A DNA stretch of 36,963 bases from Actinomycetes bacterium (GTDB lineage Bacteria; Actinomycetota; Acidimicrobiia; Acidimicrobiales; RAAP-2), in NCBI GenBank assembly GCA_021809495.1, contig JAKAZI010000010.1:1-36963 (forward strand), read 5' to 3'. Below the pieces are notes generated by a model, which searched no databases, had not been told where the DNA came from, and worked only from the letters and a program-made list of their open reading frames with translations. The position numbers were made by a program, and so were the translations under genes. Each line of letters opens with the position of its first letter. The first letter of the stretch is position 1. Below are positions 19,319 to 27,108 of the stretch, piece by piece.

Positions 19319-20277
19319 TTGCTCGCGACCCCGATGAGTTGATCGCCGAGGCGGCCCAGGGCTCTCGCACGGCCCTCGCGCGACTGATCACCTACGTGGA
19401 GTCCGGTGGCCGGAACCAGCGAACCACGGTGGCTCGCGCCTACGCGACGCCAGCCCCCTACGTGGTCGGTCTCACCGGTCCACCGGGTGCCGGCAAGTCG
19501 ACGCTCACCGACCAGTTGATCAAGACGGCCCTCGCGAGCGGCTCCTTTGACGGAACCCAGGCCTTCGACCAGGTTGGCGTTCTCTGCGTGGACCCGAGCT
19601 CGCCCTTCACCGGCGGCGCCATCCTCGGCGACCGGATTCGCATGCAGGACCACGCGACCAACGACCACGTCTTCATCCGTTCGATGGCGACGCGCGGTCA
19701 CCTCGGTGGGCTCTCGCTCGCGGTCCCCGACGCGATCCGGGTCCTCGGCGCGGCGGGGTTCTCGGTGGTCTTCGTCGAGACCGTCGGCGTCGGGCAGATG
19801 GAAGTCGACATCGCCTCGGCGGCCGACACCACCGTCGTGGTAACGAACCCCGGCTGGGGTGACTCGATGCAGGCCAACAAGGCGGGGCTGCTCGAGGTGG
19901 CCGACATCTTCGTGATCAACAAGGCCGACCGCGCGGGACTGCGCGAGACCCGCCGGGACCTCGAACAGATGCTCGAACTCGGCACCGCCAAGGACCCTCG
20001 ACCGCCGATCCTCGAGACCGTGGCGAGCACCGGGGCGGGTACCGACGAGCTCTGGCGCGCGATCATCGATCACCGCCGCCTCGTGACCGGTGCCCAGCAC
20101 GACCGCCATCGCCAGACCCAGGCGCGCACGGAACTGGACCGGGTCCTCTCGGTGATGTTGCGCGCGCGCATCGGCGAACTCGCCGAGGGGTCGGCCTACG
20201 CCGAACAGGTCGCGGCGTTGACTAAGGGAACGACTGACCCGTATCGGGCGGCCGAGGCGTTACTCTCAGAGACGTGA
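19315..20277 (+). CDS. meaB: MeaB/ArgK-type GTPase chaperone of methylmalonyl-CoA mutase
   Basis: 320 residues, ATG 19315 overlapping the murA stop. G3E-type GTPase with Walker A G-P-P-G-A-G-K-S-T (about residues 55-63), D-P-S-S-P-F-T-G-G-A-I-L-G-D-R-I-R-M (the switch region typical of MeaB), E-T-V-G-V-G-Q and N-K-A-D. MeaB proteins guard B12-dependent acyl-CoA mutases, helping load and repair the cofactor. No mutase gene is in the window, but the acyl-CoA carboxylase operon at the left fits a metabolism that feeds propionyl/methylmalonyl-CoA. It could serve isobutyryl- or ethylmalonyl-type mutases instead. Confidence 0.92.
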   Translation: MIARDPDELIAEAAQGSRTALARLITYVESGGRNQRTTVARAYATPAPYVVGLTGPPGAGKSTLTDQLIKTALASGSFDGTQAFDQVGVLCVDPSSPFTGGAILGDRIRMQDHATNDHVFIRSMATRGHLGGLSLAVPDAIRVLGAAGFSVVFVETVGVGQMEVDIASAADTTVVVTNPGWGDSMQANKAGLLEVADIFVINKADRAGLRETRRDLEQMLELGTAKDPRPPILETVASTGAGTDELWRAIIDHRRLVTGAQHDRHRQTQARTELDRVLSVMLRARIGELAEGSAYAEQVAALTKGTTDPYRAAEALLSET

Positions 20278-20726
20278 TTGCCGCGTCGGTCGGTTTCGAC
20301 CTCTTCTTTCTCGTCCACGTCCTGGCCGCCGTGGCGACGATCACCGTGATCGTGGTGATGCGATCCGGGGCGACGGCGGTCGCGAGCGGCGCCGACACTG
20401 TGATTCAACGCCGCCGATTTCCCGATCGTCGCAACTGGGCTGCGAGGGTCGTCCACCTCCTGGTTCTGACCGGGCTGGCGATGTCGTTCTCGGGCGCCGG
20501 CTCGGACTCGATGCGCCGGCCCTTCGTGATCGTGGGCCTGCTCTGCTACCTCGCGATCGCCGGGCACCTCGAGGCCCGGACGTTACCCCTGGAGCGCACG
20601 GTGGCCGAGGAGATCGCCAACGACGGCGTGGCCGACGCCGCCAAGGGCCGCCAGCTCGCGCGCTCGGTCGACGTGATCGGCGCACTGCTCGCGGTGGCCC
20701 TGATCTCGATGATCATCCAGTTCTAG
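20274..20726 (+). CDS. four-helix membrane protein, DUF2269-like
   Basis: 150 residues, GTG 20274 overlapping the meaB stop (GTGA), last gene of the murA-meaB unit. Four hydrophobic segments: about 6-28 (F-F-L-V-H-V-L-A-A-V-A-T-I-T-V-I), 60-75, 83-98 and 130-149. The H-V-L-A near the N-terminus and the general layout resemble predicted integral membrane proteins of the DUF2269/CopD-like type, but no heme or copper ligand set is clear. Function unknown; the overlap suggests co-translation rather than a functional link. Confidence 0.65.
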   Translation: MIAASVGFDLFFLVHVLAAVATITVIVVMRSGATAVASGADTVIQRRRFPDRRNWAARVVHLLVLTGLAMSFSGAGSDSMRRPFVIVGLLCYLAIAGHLEARTLPLERTVAEEIANDGVADAAKGRQLARSVDVIGALLAVALISMIIQF

Positions 20727-20746
20727 CGAACCGGCCCGACGTCGGC

Positions 20747-22003
20747 CTAGAGGAAGGCCGCGCGCCCCACCATGCCAGCGGCGACGGTGGCGTTGGTCAC
20801 CTCATCGATCAAGACGAAGCTGCCGGTCACCCGATTGTCCCGGTAGTCGTCGACGACCAGGGGGTCAGCGGTCTGCAGCTGGACCAGTCCGATGTCGTTG
20901 GTGCGTAACTCGTCGGCGGTTTCGACGCTGAGCGTGGCCACGTCGACGACGCCGTCGAGCGCGACGATGCGCGCCGGGGTGACCCGGGTCGTGTGCTTCA
21001 GGCGGAGCCGCGATCCGGTGACGAGCGGACGCTCGCCGAACCAGCAGACAGTCGCGGCGATCTCGCGCGTGACCCGGGGCAGGGGAGCACAGGCGAGCAT
21101 GTCACCGCGACCGGCGTCGGTCTCGTCGGCGAGTGCCACGTCGATGGAGAGCCCCGCTCCGGCCCGCACGTCGGCCCCGTTGTGCAGCGTGTTGAGGGCC
21201 GTGATGGTCGTCTCGATGCCCGCGGGCAGCAGCGTGACGGCGTCGCCCTCGTGCAGCGTGTCGCCGTTCACCATGCCGGCGTAGGTCCTTCCACCACCGG
21301 GCTGGCGCAGGACCCACTGGATGGGAAGCCGGGGACCGTTCGTCGCGTTCGTCCAGGCGCCGGCGTCGCTCGATTCGAGCGCCTCGAGCACGGTCGGACC
21401 GGTGTACCAGGGGGTGTGGTCGGACGCGTCAACGACGTTGTCGCCGAGCAAGGCGGAGGTCGGCACGCAGGTGATCGCGTCAAAGCCGAGTTCTCCGGCT
21501 ACGGTCTCCACCTCGTCGACGACGCCCTGGAAGGCCGCCGACGACCAGTGCACCGCGTCCATCTTGTTCACCGCCACCACGAGGCCCCGCACGCCTAAGA
21601 GCGCGGCGATGCACAGGTGGCGCCGGGTCTGCTCCTTGAGCCCGTGCGCGACGTCCACGACGACGAGCGCCAGGTCCGCCGTTGAGGCGCCCGTGGCCAT
21701 GTTGCGGGTGTACTGCACGTGACCGGGGCAGTCCGCGATGATGAACTTGCGTTGCGGGGTCGACGCGTACCGGTAGGCGACGTCGATCGTGATCCCTTGT
21801 TCGCGCTCGGCGCGCAGGCCGTCAGTGACGAAACTGAGGTCCAGGTCGCCGACGCCGCGACGTTCCGAGGCGTTCACCACGGCGTCGAGCTGGTCGTCGA
21901 AGAGTTGACGGGTGTCGACGAGTAGTCGGCCGATGAGTGTCGACTTGCCGTCGTCGACCGACCCGATGGTGGCGAGTCGCAAGATGTCGGTAGTGAGTTC
22001 CAC
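20747..22003 (-). CDS. cysN: sulfate adenylyltransferase subunit 1 (GTPase)
   Basis: 418 residues, GTG 22003-22001 directly after the cysD stop codon. EF-Tu-like GTPase: G-S-V-D-D-G-K-S-T (G1), the switch I-T-I-D-V-A-Y-R-Y, D-C-P-G-H-V-Q-Y-T-R-N-M (G3) and N-K-M-D (G4), then two beta-barrel domains. With CysD it makes adenylyl sulfate (APS) from sulfate and ATP, driven by GTP hydrolysis. There is no C-terminal APS kinase (CysC) domain; the chain stops about where that domain would start, which fits a pathway that reduces APS directly. Confidence 0.94.
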   Translation of the reverse strand: MELTTDILRLATIGSVDDGKSTLIGRLLVDTRQLFDDQLDAVVNASERRGVGDLDLSFVTDGLRAEREQGITIDVAYRYASTPQRKFIIADCPGHVQYTRNMATGASTADLALVVVDVAHGLKEQTRRHLCIAALLGVRGLVVAVNKMDAVHWSSAAFQGVVDEVETVAGELGFDAITCVPTSALLGDNVVDASDHTPWYTGPTVLEALESSDAGAWTNATNGPRLPIQWVLRQPGGGRTYAGMVNGDTLHEGDAVTLLPAGIETTITALNTLHNGADVRAGAGLSIDVALADETDAGRGDMLACAPLPRVTREIAATVCWFGERPLVTGSRLRLKHTTRVTPARIVALDGVVDVATLSVETADELRTNDIGLVQLQTADPLVVDDYRDNRVTGSFVLIDEVTNATVAAGMVGRAAFL

Positions 22004-22927
22004 TTAGAAGTAGCCCTCACGCTTTCGGTCTTCCATCGCGGTCTCGGAGAAGCGGTCGTCGGCGCGGGTCGCTCCTCGTTCGGAGACGTTCGCGGTCGCC
22101 ACTTCGCGCACGATGGCTTCAACGCTCACCGCGTCGGATTCCACCGCACCGGTGCAGGTGGCGTCGCCGACGGTGCGGTAGCGCACCAGACGTCGTTCGA
22201 CGTGCTCGCCCGAACGTGGTTGGATGAACTCGTTGACGGCGAGCCACATCGCGTCGCGACGAATGACCTCGCGCTCGTGGGCGAAGTAGATCGGCGGCAG
22301 CGCAACGTTCTCACGCTCGATGTACTGCCAGATGTCCAGTTCGGTCCAGTCCGACAGCGGGAAGGCTCGCAGGTGTTCGCCGGCGTTCACCCGACCCTGG
22401 TAGAGCTGCCAGAGTTCGGGGCGTTGCTGGCGCGGATCCCACTGGCCGAAGGCGTCTCGAAACGACAGGATCCGCTCTTTGGCGCGGGCCTTGTCCTCGT
22501 CGCGACGGGCACCCCCGAATGCGGCGTCGAAGCCGTGCTCGACGATCGCGTCCAAGAGCGCGACGGTTTGGAGCCGATTTCGGGCGCCGTGGGGGCCGGG
22601 ATCGGCCACCCGACCGCGATCGATCGCCTCTTGGACGCTCGCGATCACGAGGCGCGCGCCCAGGTTCGCCACGGTCTGATCGCGAAACGCGAGGACCTCG
22701 GGGAAGTTCTGCCCGGTATCAACGTGCATGACGGGAAAGGGCAAGCGACCTGGGGCGAAGGCCTTGACGGCGAGGTGCAGCAGCACGGCCGAGTCCTTGC
22801 CGCCCGAGAAGAGAAGTACGGGTCGTTCACATTCAGCGGCCACCTCGCGCAGAATGTAGACGGCGTGGGACTCGAGGAGCGAGAGGTGGTCAGTCGTTGT
22901 CTGGGGGCGCAGGGGTGTCAAGGTCAT
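22004..22927 (-). CDS. cysD: sulfate adenylyltransferase subunit 2
   Basis: 307 residues from ATG 22927-22925, with AGGAACGGA just upstream. The frame is open far upstream, but that part runs through the divergent cysH gene. Adenylyl-transfer P-loop L-L-F-S-G-G-K-D-S-A-V near residue 40, then H-V-D-T-G-Q-N-F-P-E, G-G-A-R-R-D-E-D-K-A-R-A-K-E-R and F-P-L-S-D-W-T-E-L-D-I-W-Q-Y-I are all family hallmarks; the C-terminal E-D-R-K-R-E-G-Y-F is complete. It activates sulfate to APS together with CysN, encoded by the next gene. Confidence 0.95.
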   Translation of the reverse strand: MTLTPLRPQTTTDHLSLLESHAVYILREVAAECERPVLLFSGGKDSAVLLHLAVKAFAPGRLPFPVMHVDTGQNFPEVLAFRDQTVANLGARLVIASVQEAIDRGRVADPGPHGARNRLQTVALLDAIVEHGFDAAFGGARRDEDKARAKERILSFRDAFGQWDPRQQRPELWQLYQGRVNAGEHLRAFPLSDWTELDIWQYIERENVALPPIYFAHEREVIRRDAMWLAVNEFIQPRSGEHVERRLVRYRTVGDATCTGAVESDAVSVEAIVREVATANVSERGATRADDRFSETAMEDRKREGYF

Positions 22928-22990
22928 GGTTCCGTTCCTCGAATAGTCTACAATATCACTAGGAAATATTAAACTTTTCGAGGTCTTTTC
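22928..22990. promoter_or_regulatory. AT-rich divergent control region between cysD and cysH
   Basis: This 63-base gap is strikingly AT-rich against its surroundings and must contain the promoters of both units. TACAAT (22949-22954) could be a plus-strand -10 for cysH. An interrupted AATAT...ATATT symmetry surrounds 22954-22970 and may bind a regulator. GAGGT at 22980-22984 serves as the cysH ribosome site. Confidence 0.45.
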
Positions 22991-23680
22991 ATGATGATAC
23001 CCAGCAACCACGCGACTGAGGACCTGACGGCGCTCAACGCCCGCTTTGAAACGGCGGACCCGAGCGAGGTGTTGGCGTGGGCCTTCAGCGAGTTGGGCGA
23101 CGTCGTCGTCGCGTGCTCGTTCGAGGACCTGGTGCTCGTGCACCTCGTGCACGAGCGCTGGCCCGAGGCGGAGTTCGTCTTCTTGGACACGGGCGGGCAT
23201 TTTCCCGAGACGATCGAGTTCGTCGATCGAATTGAACGCGAGTGGTCGTTGCGGATCACCCGGCCCGAGCTCGGCCCCGAGGTGGCGGTCTGGCCCTGTG
23301 GCACCGCGCAGTGCTGCGCCCTTCGAAAGGTCGAACCACTGCAACGAGCGCTCGCCGGTCGCGCGGGTTGGGTCACCGCGCTCAAGCGCGTCGACGCACC
23401 GACGCGCGCCACGACGCCCGTCGTCGCCTTTGACGAGAAGTTCGGTCTGGTCAAGGTGAATCCGCTCGCGACGTGGACTGACGACGACATCACGTACTAC
23501 ATCGATCAGCACGCTCTGGCGACCCATCCACTGTGGGCGCAGGGGTTCGCATCGATCGGTTGCGCCGCGGTGACGACCAAGCCAGTGAACCCGGGGGACC
23601 GGCGCAGTGGGCGCTGGGCCGGCGGCGACAAGGTCGAATGCGGACTGCACGAGGACCCCTTCGGCGAATCCCGTTGGTGA
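22991..23680 (+). CDS. cysH: adenylyl-sulfate (APS) reductase-like CysH with an incomplete cysteine set
   Basis: 229 residues from ATG 22991 (a second ATG follows directly). It is homologous to thioredoxin-dependent APS reductases that form sulfite and AMP. Seen: F-E-D-x-V-L-V-H-L substrate loop, L-D-T-G-G-H-F-P-E-T, C108-C109 followed by R-K-V-E-P-L, W-V-T-A-L-K-R-V-D-A-P-T-R-A, C191 in S-I-G-C, R-S-G-R-W and the catalytic Cys217 in E-C-G-L-H. In APS reductases with a [4Fe-4S] cluster the ligands are C-C and C-x-x-C; here the last is C-A-A-V, so Cys194 is Val (GTG 23570-23572). The absence of an APS kinase domain on CysN fits APS as substrate. Cluster status is uncertain. Confidence 0.85.
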   Translation: MMIPSNHATEDLTALNARFETADPSEVLAWAFSELGDVVVACSFEDLVLVHLVHERWPEAEFVFLDTGGHFPETIEFVDRIEREWSLRITRPELGPEVAVWPCGTAQCCALRKVEPLQRALAGRAGWVTALKRVDAPTRATTPVVAFDEKFGLVKVNPLATWTDDDITYYIDQHALATHPLWAQGFASIGCAAVTTKPVNPGDRRSGRWAGGDKVECGLHEDPFGESRW

Positions 23681-23702
23681 AGGAGTAAGGCAAATAGCCC
23701 AA

Positions 23703-23711
23703 CCCCCCCCC
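23703..23711. repeat. run of nine C
   Basis: A nine-base homopolymer between cysH and the tnpB 3' end. It may be a slippage-prone spot or an assembly weak point; it lies beside the predicted end of the tnpB element. Confidence 0.8.
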
Positions 23712-23719
23712 GAGTCCTG

Positions 23720-23764
23720 AACCGAAGTATCTCCTAGACACCGACCAGGGTCGGTGCTTCGGTT
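23720..23764 (-). ncRNA. structured 3' end of tnpB, possible omega-RNA/right-end hairpin
   Basis: On the minus strand an 8-bp outer stem (23764-23757 with 23727-23720, AACCGAAG/CTTCGGTT) encloses a perfect 7-bp inner stem (CACCGAC, 23756-23750, with 23745-23739) with a CCTG loop and an 11-base one-sided bulge. It overlaps the last codons of tnpB. IS200/IS605-type right ends carry such subterminal hairpins, and TnpB guide (omega) RNAs come from exactly this place. Transcription is not shown, and the element boundary is unknown. Confidence 0.45.
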
Positions 23765-25119
23765 GACGCTTCAACGGGGTGTGCCGATTCGTCGATGTTC
23801 TGACGACTCGGTCTTACCGCCCCTCCACGTCCAGCCACGGAGTGTGTCCCCGCGGCGGTGGATTGACTGGTCCACCGAGCCAGGTTGGTCGCGGCGTTGA
23901 GGTCGCGGTCCAGTACGTGCCCGCAGTGCTCGCAGGCGTAGGTGCGCAAGGTGAGGGGCAGCTTGGCTTTCACTGCCCCGCACCCCGCGCAGGTCTTGGA
24001 CGACGGGTAGAACCGGTCGGCGAGCACCAGCTCCGAGCCATACCACGCGGTCTTGTAGGCGAGCTGACGTCGGAACTCACCCCAACTGGCGTCGGCGACG
24101 TGCTTGGCGAGGGCGTGGTTCCTCACCATGCCCCTCACGTTCAGGTCCTCGATCACGATCCGGTCGTAGTGCTTCGCGAGCATCGTCGTCGTCTCGTGGA
24201 TCAGGTTGCGTCGTGAATCAGCAATCTGGTGGTGGATCTGCTGGACCCGGGCGTTGGCCCGCAGCCACCGGTTCGACGGGGCGACTCCCCTGCGTGGTCC
24301 CCGGCGCCGTGACGCCACGCGCTGGGCGCGGGCGAGCTTCGCTTCGGACCGCTGGTAGTGGCGGGGGTTGGCGACCGAGAGGACGTGTTCGCCGCTAGGG
24401 GTCGCCCCGGTGTAGAGGGTGGAGATTCCCACGTCGACGCCGATGACTCGCTCGGGGGGTCGGGTCGTGGGAATCGCACGCTGGACCTCGACGGTGAAGG
24501 AGATCCACCACCGGCCCGAAGCCTGTGAGACGGTCGCCGCGAGGATCCGCCCGGTGCCGCGCTCGAGGTGGCGATACAGCTTGCGCATCGACTCGTAGGT
24601 CTTCACCTCCCCGATCCGAGCGAAACGCACGTGGTGGGCGTCACTGAGACGCACCGCCGTGTTCATGAACCGCACCGAGCCACTGCGACCCCGACTCTTG
24701 AACGTGGGGAACTTACCCACGCCCTTCCTCCAGTTGGCGAAGGCGCGAGAGAGACGCTGGGCGGCGTCGTTGTAAGTGGACGACCCGTTCGCAGCCCACC
24801 ACGGGGCCAACTCGTCGCGCTTCGCGGCCCAGAGATAGAGCAGGTCGAAGTGGCTGGTGCCGAGGTAGTCCTCTTTGGCGACGTCCTCCCCGGCTTCTTT
24901 GCGGGCCCGGTTCTCATCCCAGTTGGCCTTCACGAGCCCGAGCAGTGCGTTGTAGGCGAACCGTGAACCCCCGATGTGGCTTCGAAAGAGGTTGGCTTGT
25001 TCGGGTGAGGGGTCGATCGCGAAGCGGTAGGCCTGGGTGATTGTGGTCAGCGCTGGTGACGAATCGACGGTGGCCACGGGTGCAGTATCGGCCCGGAGTG
25101 TGACATTGGCCTTATGCAT
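23734..25119 (-). CDS. tnpB: TnpB, RNA-guided nuclease-type protein of an IS200/IS605-like element
   Basis: 461 residues from ATG 25119-25117; a later GTG in the frame is a possible alternative, as the first ~28 residues precede the usual family start (T-Q-A-Y-R-F-A-I-D-P-S-P-E-Q). RuvC-like nuclease residues: Asp in G-V-D-V-G-I, Glu in I-E-D-L-N-V-R-G-M, Asp in D-R-D-L-N-A-A. A zinc ribbon C-x-x-C (C-A-G-C-G) plus C-x-x-C (C-E-H-C-G) lies between the last two. All catalytic positions are intact. TnpB proteins cut DNA under an RNA guide from the element's right end and keep the element in place. No tnpA or serine recombinase lies nearby, so this is a solo copy, and both flanking loci are complete. 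Confidence 0.92.
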   Translation of the reverse strand: MHKANVTLRADTAPVATVDSSPALTTITQAYRFAIDPSPEQANLFRSHIGGSRFAYNALLGLVKANWDENRARKEAGEDVAKEDYLGTSHFDLLYLWAAKRDELAPWWAANGSSTYNDAAQRLSRAFANWRKGVGKFPTFKSRGRSGSVRFMNTAVRLSDAHHVRFARIGEVKTYESMRKLYRHLERGTGRILAATVSQASGRWWISFTVEVQRAIPTTRPPERVIGVDVGISTLYTGATPSGEHVLSVANPRHYQRSEAKLARAQRVASRRRGPRRGVAPSNRWLRANARVQQIHHQIADSRRNLIHETTTMLAKHYDRIVIEDLNVRGMVRNHALAKHVADASWGEFRRQLAYKTAWYGSELVLADRFYPSSKTCAGCGAVKAKLPLTLRTYACEHCGHVLDRDLNAATNLARWTSQSTAAGTHSVAGRGGAVRPSRQNIDESAHPVEASTEAPTLVGV

Positions 25120-25218
25120 TCACCAACGGAGTTTGCCGAAGGGTCATCCACCAATTTCACGTGACGGCCTTGTACATTTAACGGCAATGTCGAGTGAGAT
25201 CCAGCGAACGCGAGCCGG

Positions 25219-26067
25219 ATGCTACTGATCATCCTGCTGCTGCTTTGGGGCGCGTTCCTCGTTCCCATGTTGGTGCGGCGGATTCGCGACTTTCGAGGTG
25301 ACCGGTCGATCGAGCACTTCCACGAAGAACACGACGTCATGGGACGCCGTGCGGTGGTCGAGCCGGTGCATCGCTTGGACGAATACGACGGCTATGACAC
25401 GTACGAGCCGGACAACCGCGCACAAACTCATCGCCCGCGGCTCACCGTGGTTCACGACGACGACACGTATCAGTCACTCGAGGCCCGTGGTTCGTGGGCC
25501 GAGTGGAGCGACGACTACGAGTTCGATGAGTCGCCCAACCGGCGCCGCGAGGTGCGATTCGAGGCGCCGTCCGCTCAGCGCCCGGTGGCGAGCGGGTACG
25601 CCGCGGCCTACGCCGCGACCCCGCGGACGCGATCCGTTCGGTCCGCGCCCGCGTCCGTACGCCACGCGCGCTCGATGCGCGCTCGCCGGCGCGTCATGTT
25701 CATGCGTCTCGTACTGACGGCGCTGACCCTGAGTGTTATCGGCTTCTTCACCGGCTTCGCGCTGGCCTGGGACCTCGCGATCGTCGCGTGGATCGGCGTG
25801 GTGGGGTTCATCGCCCTGGCGTTCTACGCCGTCGGTCAGGGGTACCTGCACGAATCATCATTTGGGCTGAGTTCGCTGAGCCGTCGGCCCGCGGCCCCGG
25901 TCGAACCACTCGCTGCCCGCGGGGTGCGTACGCCCCAGCGCGACGAATGGACCTATGACGAGTACGACGATGAGTTCGAGGAATTTCCACCGTTTGAGAC
26001 TCGCACCAGTGCCCGGAGCACCGGTCAGTGGCGCGACGAAGATTCTGACCGATACGCATTCGGTTAG
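25219..26067 (+). CDS. membrane protein with acidic tails, function unknown
   Basis: 282 residues from ATG 25219. One helix at the very N-terminus (L-L-I-I-L-L-L-L-W-G-A-F-L-V-P-M-L) is followed by a basic stop-transfer stretch, then a polar region rich in Asp, Tyr and Arg, a hairpin of two helices (about residues 158-200), and an acidic, Tyr-rich C-tail (Y-D-E-Y-D-D-E-F-E-E-F). This plan resembles an uncharacterised actinobacterial membrane protein often labelled GlpR-like (not the DeoR repressor). Codon use matches the core genome. It is followed 15 bases later by tRNA-Ala. A TACATT hexamer at 25173-25178 may be its -10 box. Confidence 0.7.
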   Translation: MLLIILLLLWGAFLVPMLVRRIRDFRGDRSIEHFHEEHDVMGRRAVVEPVHRLDEYDGYDTYEPDNRAQTHRPRLTVVHDDDTYQSLEARGSWAEWSDDYEFDESPNRRREVRFEAPSAQRPVASGYAAAYAATPRTRSVRSAPASVRHARSMRARRRVMFMRLVLTALTLSVIGFFTGFALAWDLAIVAWIGVVGFIALAFYAVGQGYLHESSFGLSSLSRRPAAPVEPLAARGVRTPQRDEWTYDEYDDEFEEFPPFETRTSARSTGQWRDEDSDRYAFG

Positions 26068-26082
26068 ACTGGGGGCTCCTTC

Positions 26083-26155
26083 GGGGGTGTAGCTCAATTG
26101 GTAGAGCGCTACGTTCGCAATGTAGAGGCAGTGGGTTCGAATCCCATCACCTCCA
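26083..26155 (+). tRNA. tRNA-Ala (anticodon CGC)
   Basis: 73 bases fold as a full cloverleaf: acceptor 26083-26089 with 26148-26154, including the G3-U70 pair that specifies alanine; a standard D arm; anticodon stem CTACG/TGTAG with loop TTCGCAA (anticodon CGC, reading GCG codons); T arm GTGGG-TTCGAAT-CCCAT; discriminator A at 26155. The CCA end is not encoded. It marks the border between core genes and the mobile-element region to the right. Confidence 0.97.
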
Positions 26156-26185
26156 CGAAGTTGAATCGAATGAACCGCACTGGGT

Positions 26186-26581
26186 TCAGACGGTAATTAC
26201 GTGGATCAATTCTTCGAGACCAGTGAAGTCGTCTGGGTTGCGCGTGTAGAGTGTCAGACCGTTAGCGTGGGCGATTGCCGCGATCAATAGATCGGCCATG
26301 CGTGACCGGTGGGTTCGGCCGGTGCTGGCAACAGCCGCAACTATTTGCCCAAAACTACGCGCGGCCGCAGCGTCAAAGGGGATAGGTTCGAAGGTCGCCT
26401 CTGTTTGTTGAAGGCGAGCCTGGCGGTTTGCTTGCTCGGTGACCGACGACGCCAGCATTGGTCCTGCGGCCAGCTCTGCAAGTGTGATCGCACTCACCGA
26501 AATCTCCTCGGGCAAGGCTTGTTGAACCGCGAGTTCATCCCAGTCGATGACCACTGAAGTATCGAGTAGGCCCGTAGTCAT
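26186..26581 (-). CDS. vapC: PIN-domain toxin (VapC family)
   Basis: 131 residues, ATG 26581-26579 immediately after the antitoxin stop codon. PIN-domain acidic residues: Asp in L-L-D-T-S-V-V-I-D near the N-terminus, Glu in I-T-L-A-E-L-A-A-G, and Asp in R-M-A-D-L-L-I-A-A-I-A plus N-P-D-D-F. VapC toxins are Mg-dependent RNases, often cutting tRNA. The pair sits directly behind tRNA-Ala at the start of the accessory region, a common place for such modules. GC is lower than in the core genes. Confidence 0.88.
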   Translation of the reverse strand: MTTGLLDTSVVIDWDELAVQQALPEEISVSAITLAELAAGPMLASSVTEQANRQARLQQTEATFEPIPFDAAAARSFGQIVAAVASTGRTHRSRMADLLIAAIAHANGLTLYTRNPDDFTGLEELIHVITV

Positions 26582-26830
26582 CTAGAACTCTTGGTCAACG
26601 AAGTTGTCGAAGTCGGATCGAAATCGCTTTGCGTCAATGCGCGGCCCGGTCTCGGCGAAATCAGCAATGGCGGATTTCGGAACAACGGTTCGCCGTGGCG
26701 CGAAAAGAGGGCGTAGTTCGGCCACCGGGATTCCGTTGCGGGTCACCACGAAACTTTCGCCAGCGACGACCTCGTCGATCACCTTCGCGTTCTCGTTGCG
26801 TAGTTCACGCTGGGCAATGGTTTTGGTCAT
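26582..26830 (-). CDS. Phd/YefM-type antitoxin
   Basis: 82 residues from ATG 26830-26828. The N-terminal half (A-Q-R-E-L-R-N-E-N-A-K-V-I-D-E-V, then F-V-V-T-R-N-G-I-P-V-A-E-L-R-P) is the Phd/YefM DNA-binding fold; the C-terminal Arg/Phe/Asp-rich tail should wrap the toxin. It is paired with a PIN toxin, as in many actinobacterial vapBC-like loci. It likely represses its own promoter. TACACT ends six bases before the ATG, with no ribosome site, so the mRNA may be leaderless. Confidence 0.87.
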   Translation of the reverse strand: MTKTIAQRELRNENAKVIDEVVAGESFVVTRNGIPVAELRPLFAPRRTVVPKSAIADFAETGPRIDAKRFRSDFDNFVDQEF

Positions 26831-26842
26831 GAGAGTAGTGTA
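26831..26842 (-). promoter_or_regulatory. possible leaderless promoter of the antitoxin-toxin pair
   Basis: On the minus strand TACACT (26842-26837) fits TANNNT, followed by ACTCTC and the ATG. It has the same geometry as the candidates at 5567-5562 and 17995-17990. Confidence 0.4.
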
Positions 26843-27108
26843 GCCGATTGTGCGACGCAGTGCTACGAAAGCAAGTGGCGCTTCAGTTCAACTTGACGTA
26901 CTAGCTGTCGCACGGAAAGCGTGTTAAAGAGAGGGCGTCGAGCGGTTCATTCGTCACAACAGTGGATGATCGAGAGTCTCCACGGTGAGGCGCCGATTCT
27001 TATTGCGTCCCTCAGCGCCCACTCCGGTGAAGAGCCGAGTCCGACATCAAGGCGCGATGCCACGGTCCGACCGGAACCTCTCAGGTCGAATGAGACACGC
27101 GGTCGAAT
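26843..27108. other. 266-base stretch without a recognised gene
   Basis: Between the toxin-antitoxin promoter and the 3' remnant of the IS3-type transposase gene. A 63-codon plus-strand open frame (26921-27112) has no recognisable product and runs into the transposase remnant, so it is not called. The part near 27050-27108 is probably the outer end of the IS3 element, but its second end was not found, so it cannot be delimited. Confidence 0.5.

Noticed and set aside
20727..20746. Short GC-rich palindrome between the convergent DUF2269-like gene and cysN
   Set aside because: Only about five perfect base pairs without a loop; too weak to call a terminator.
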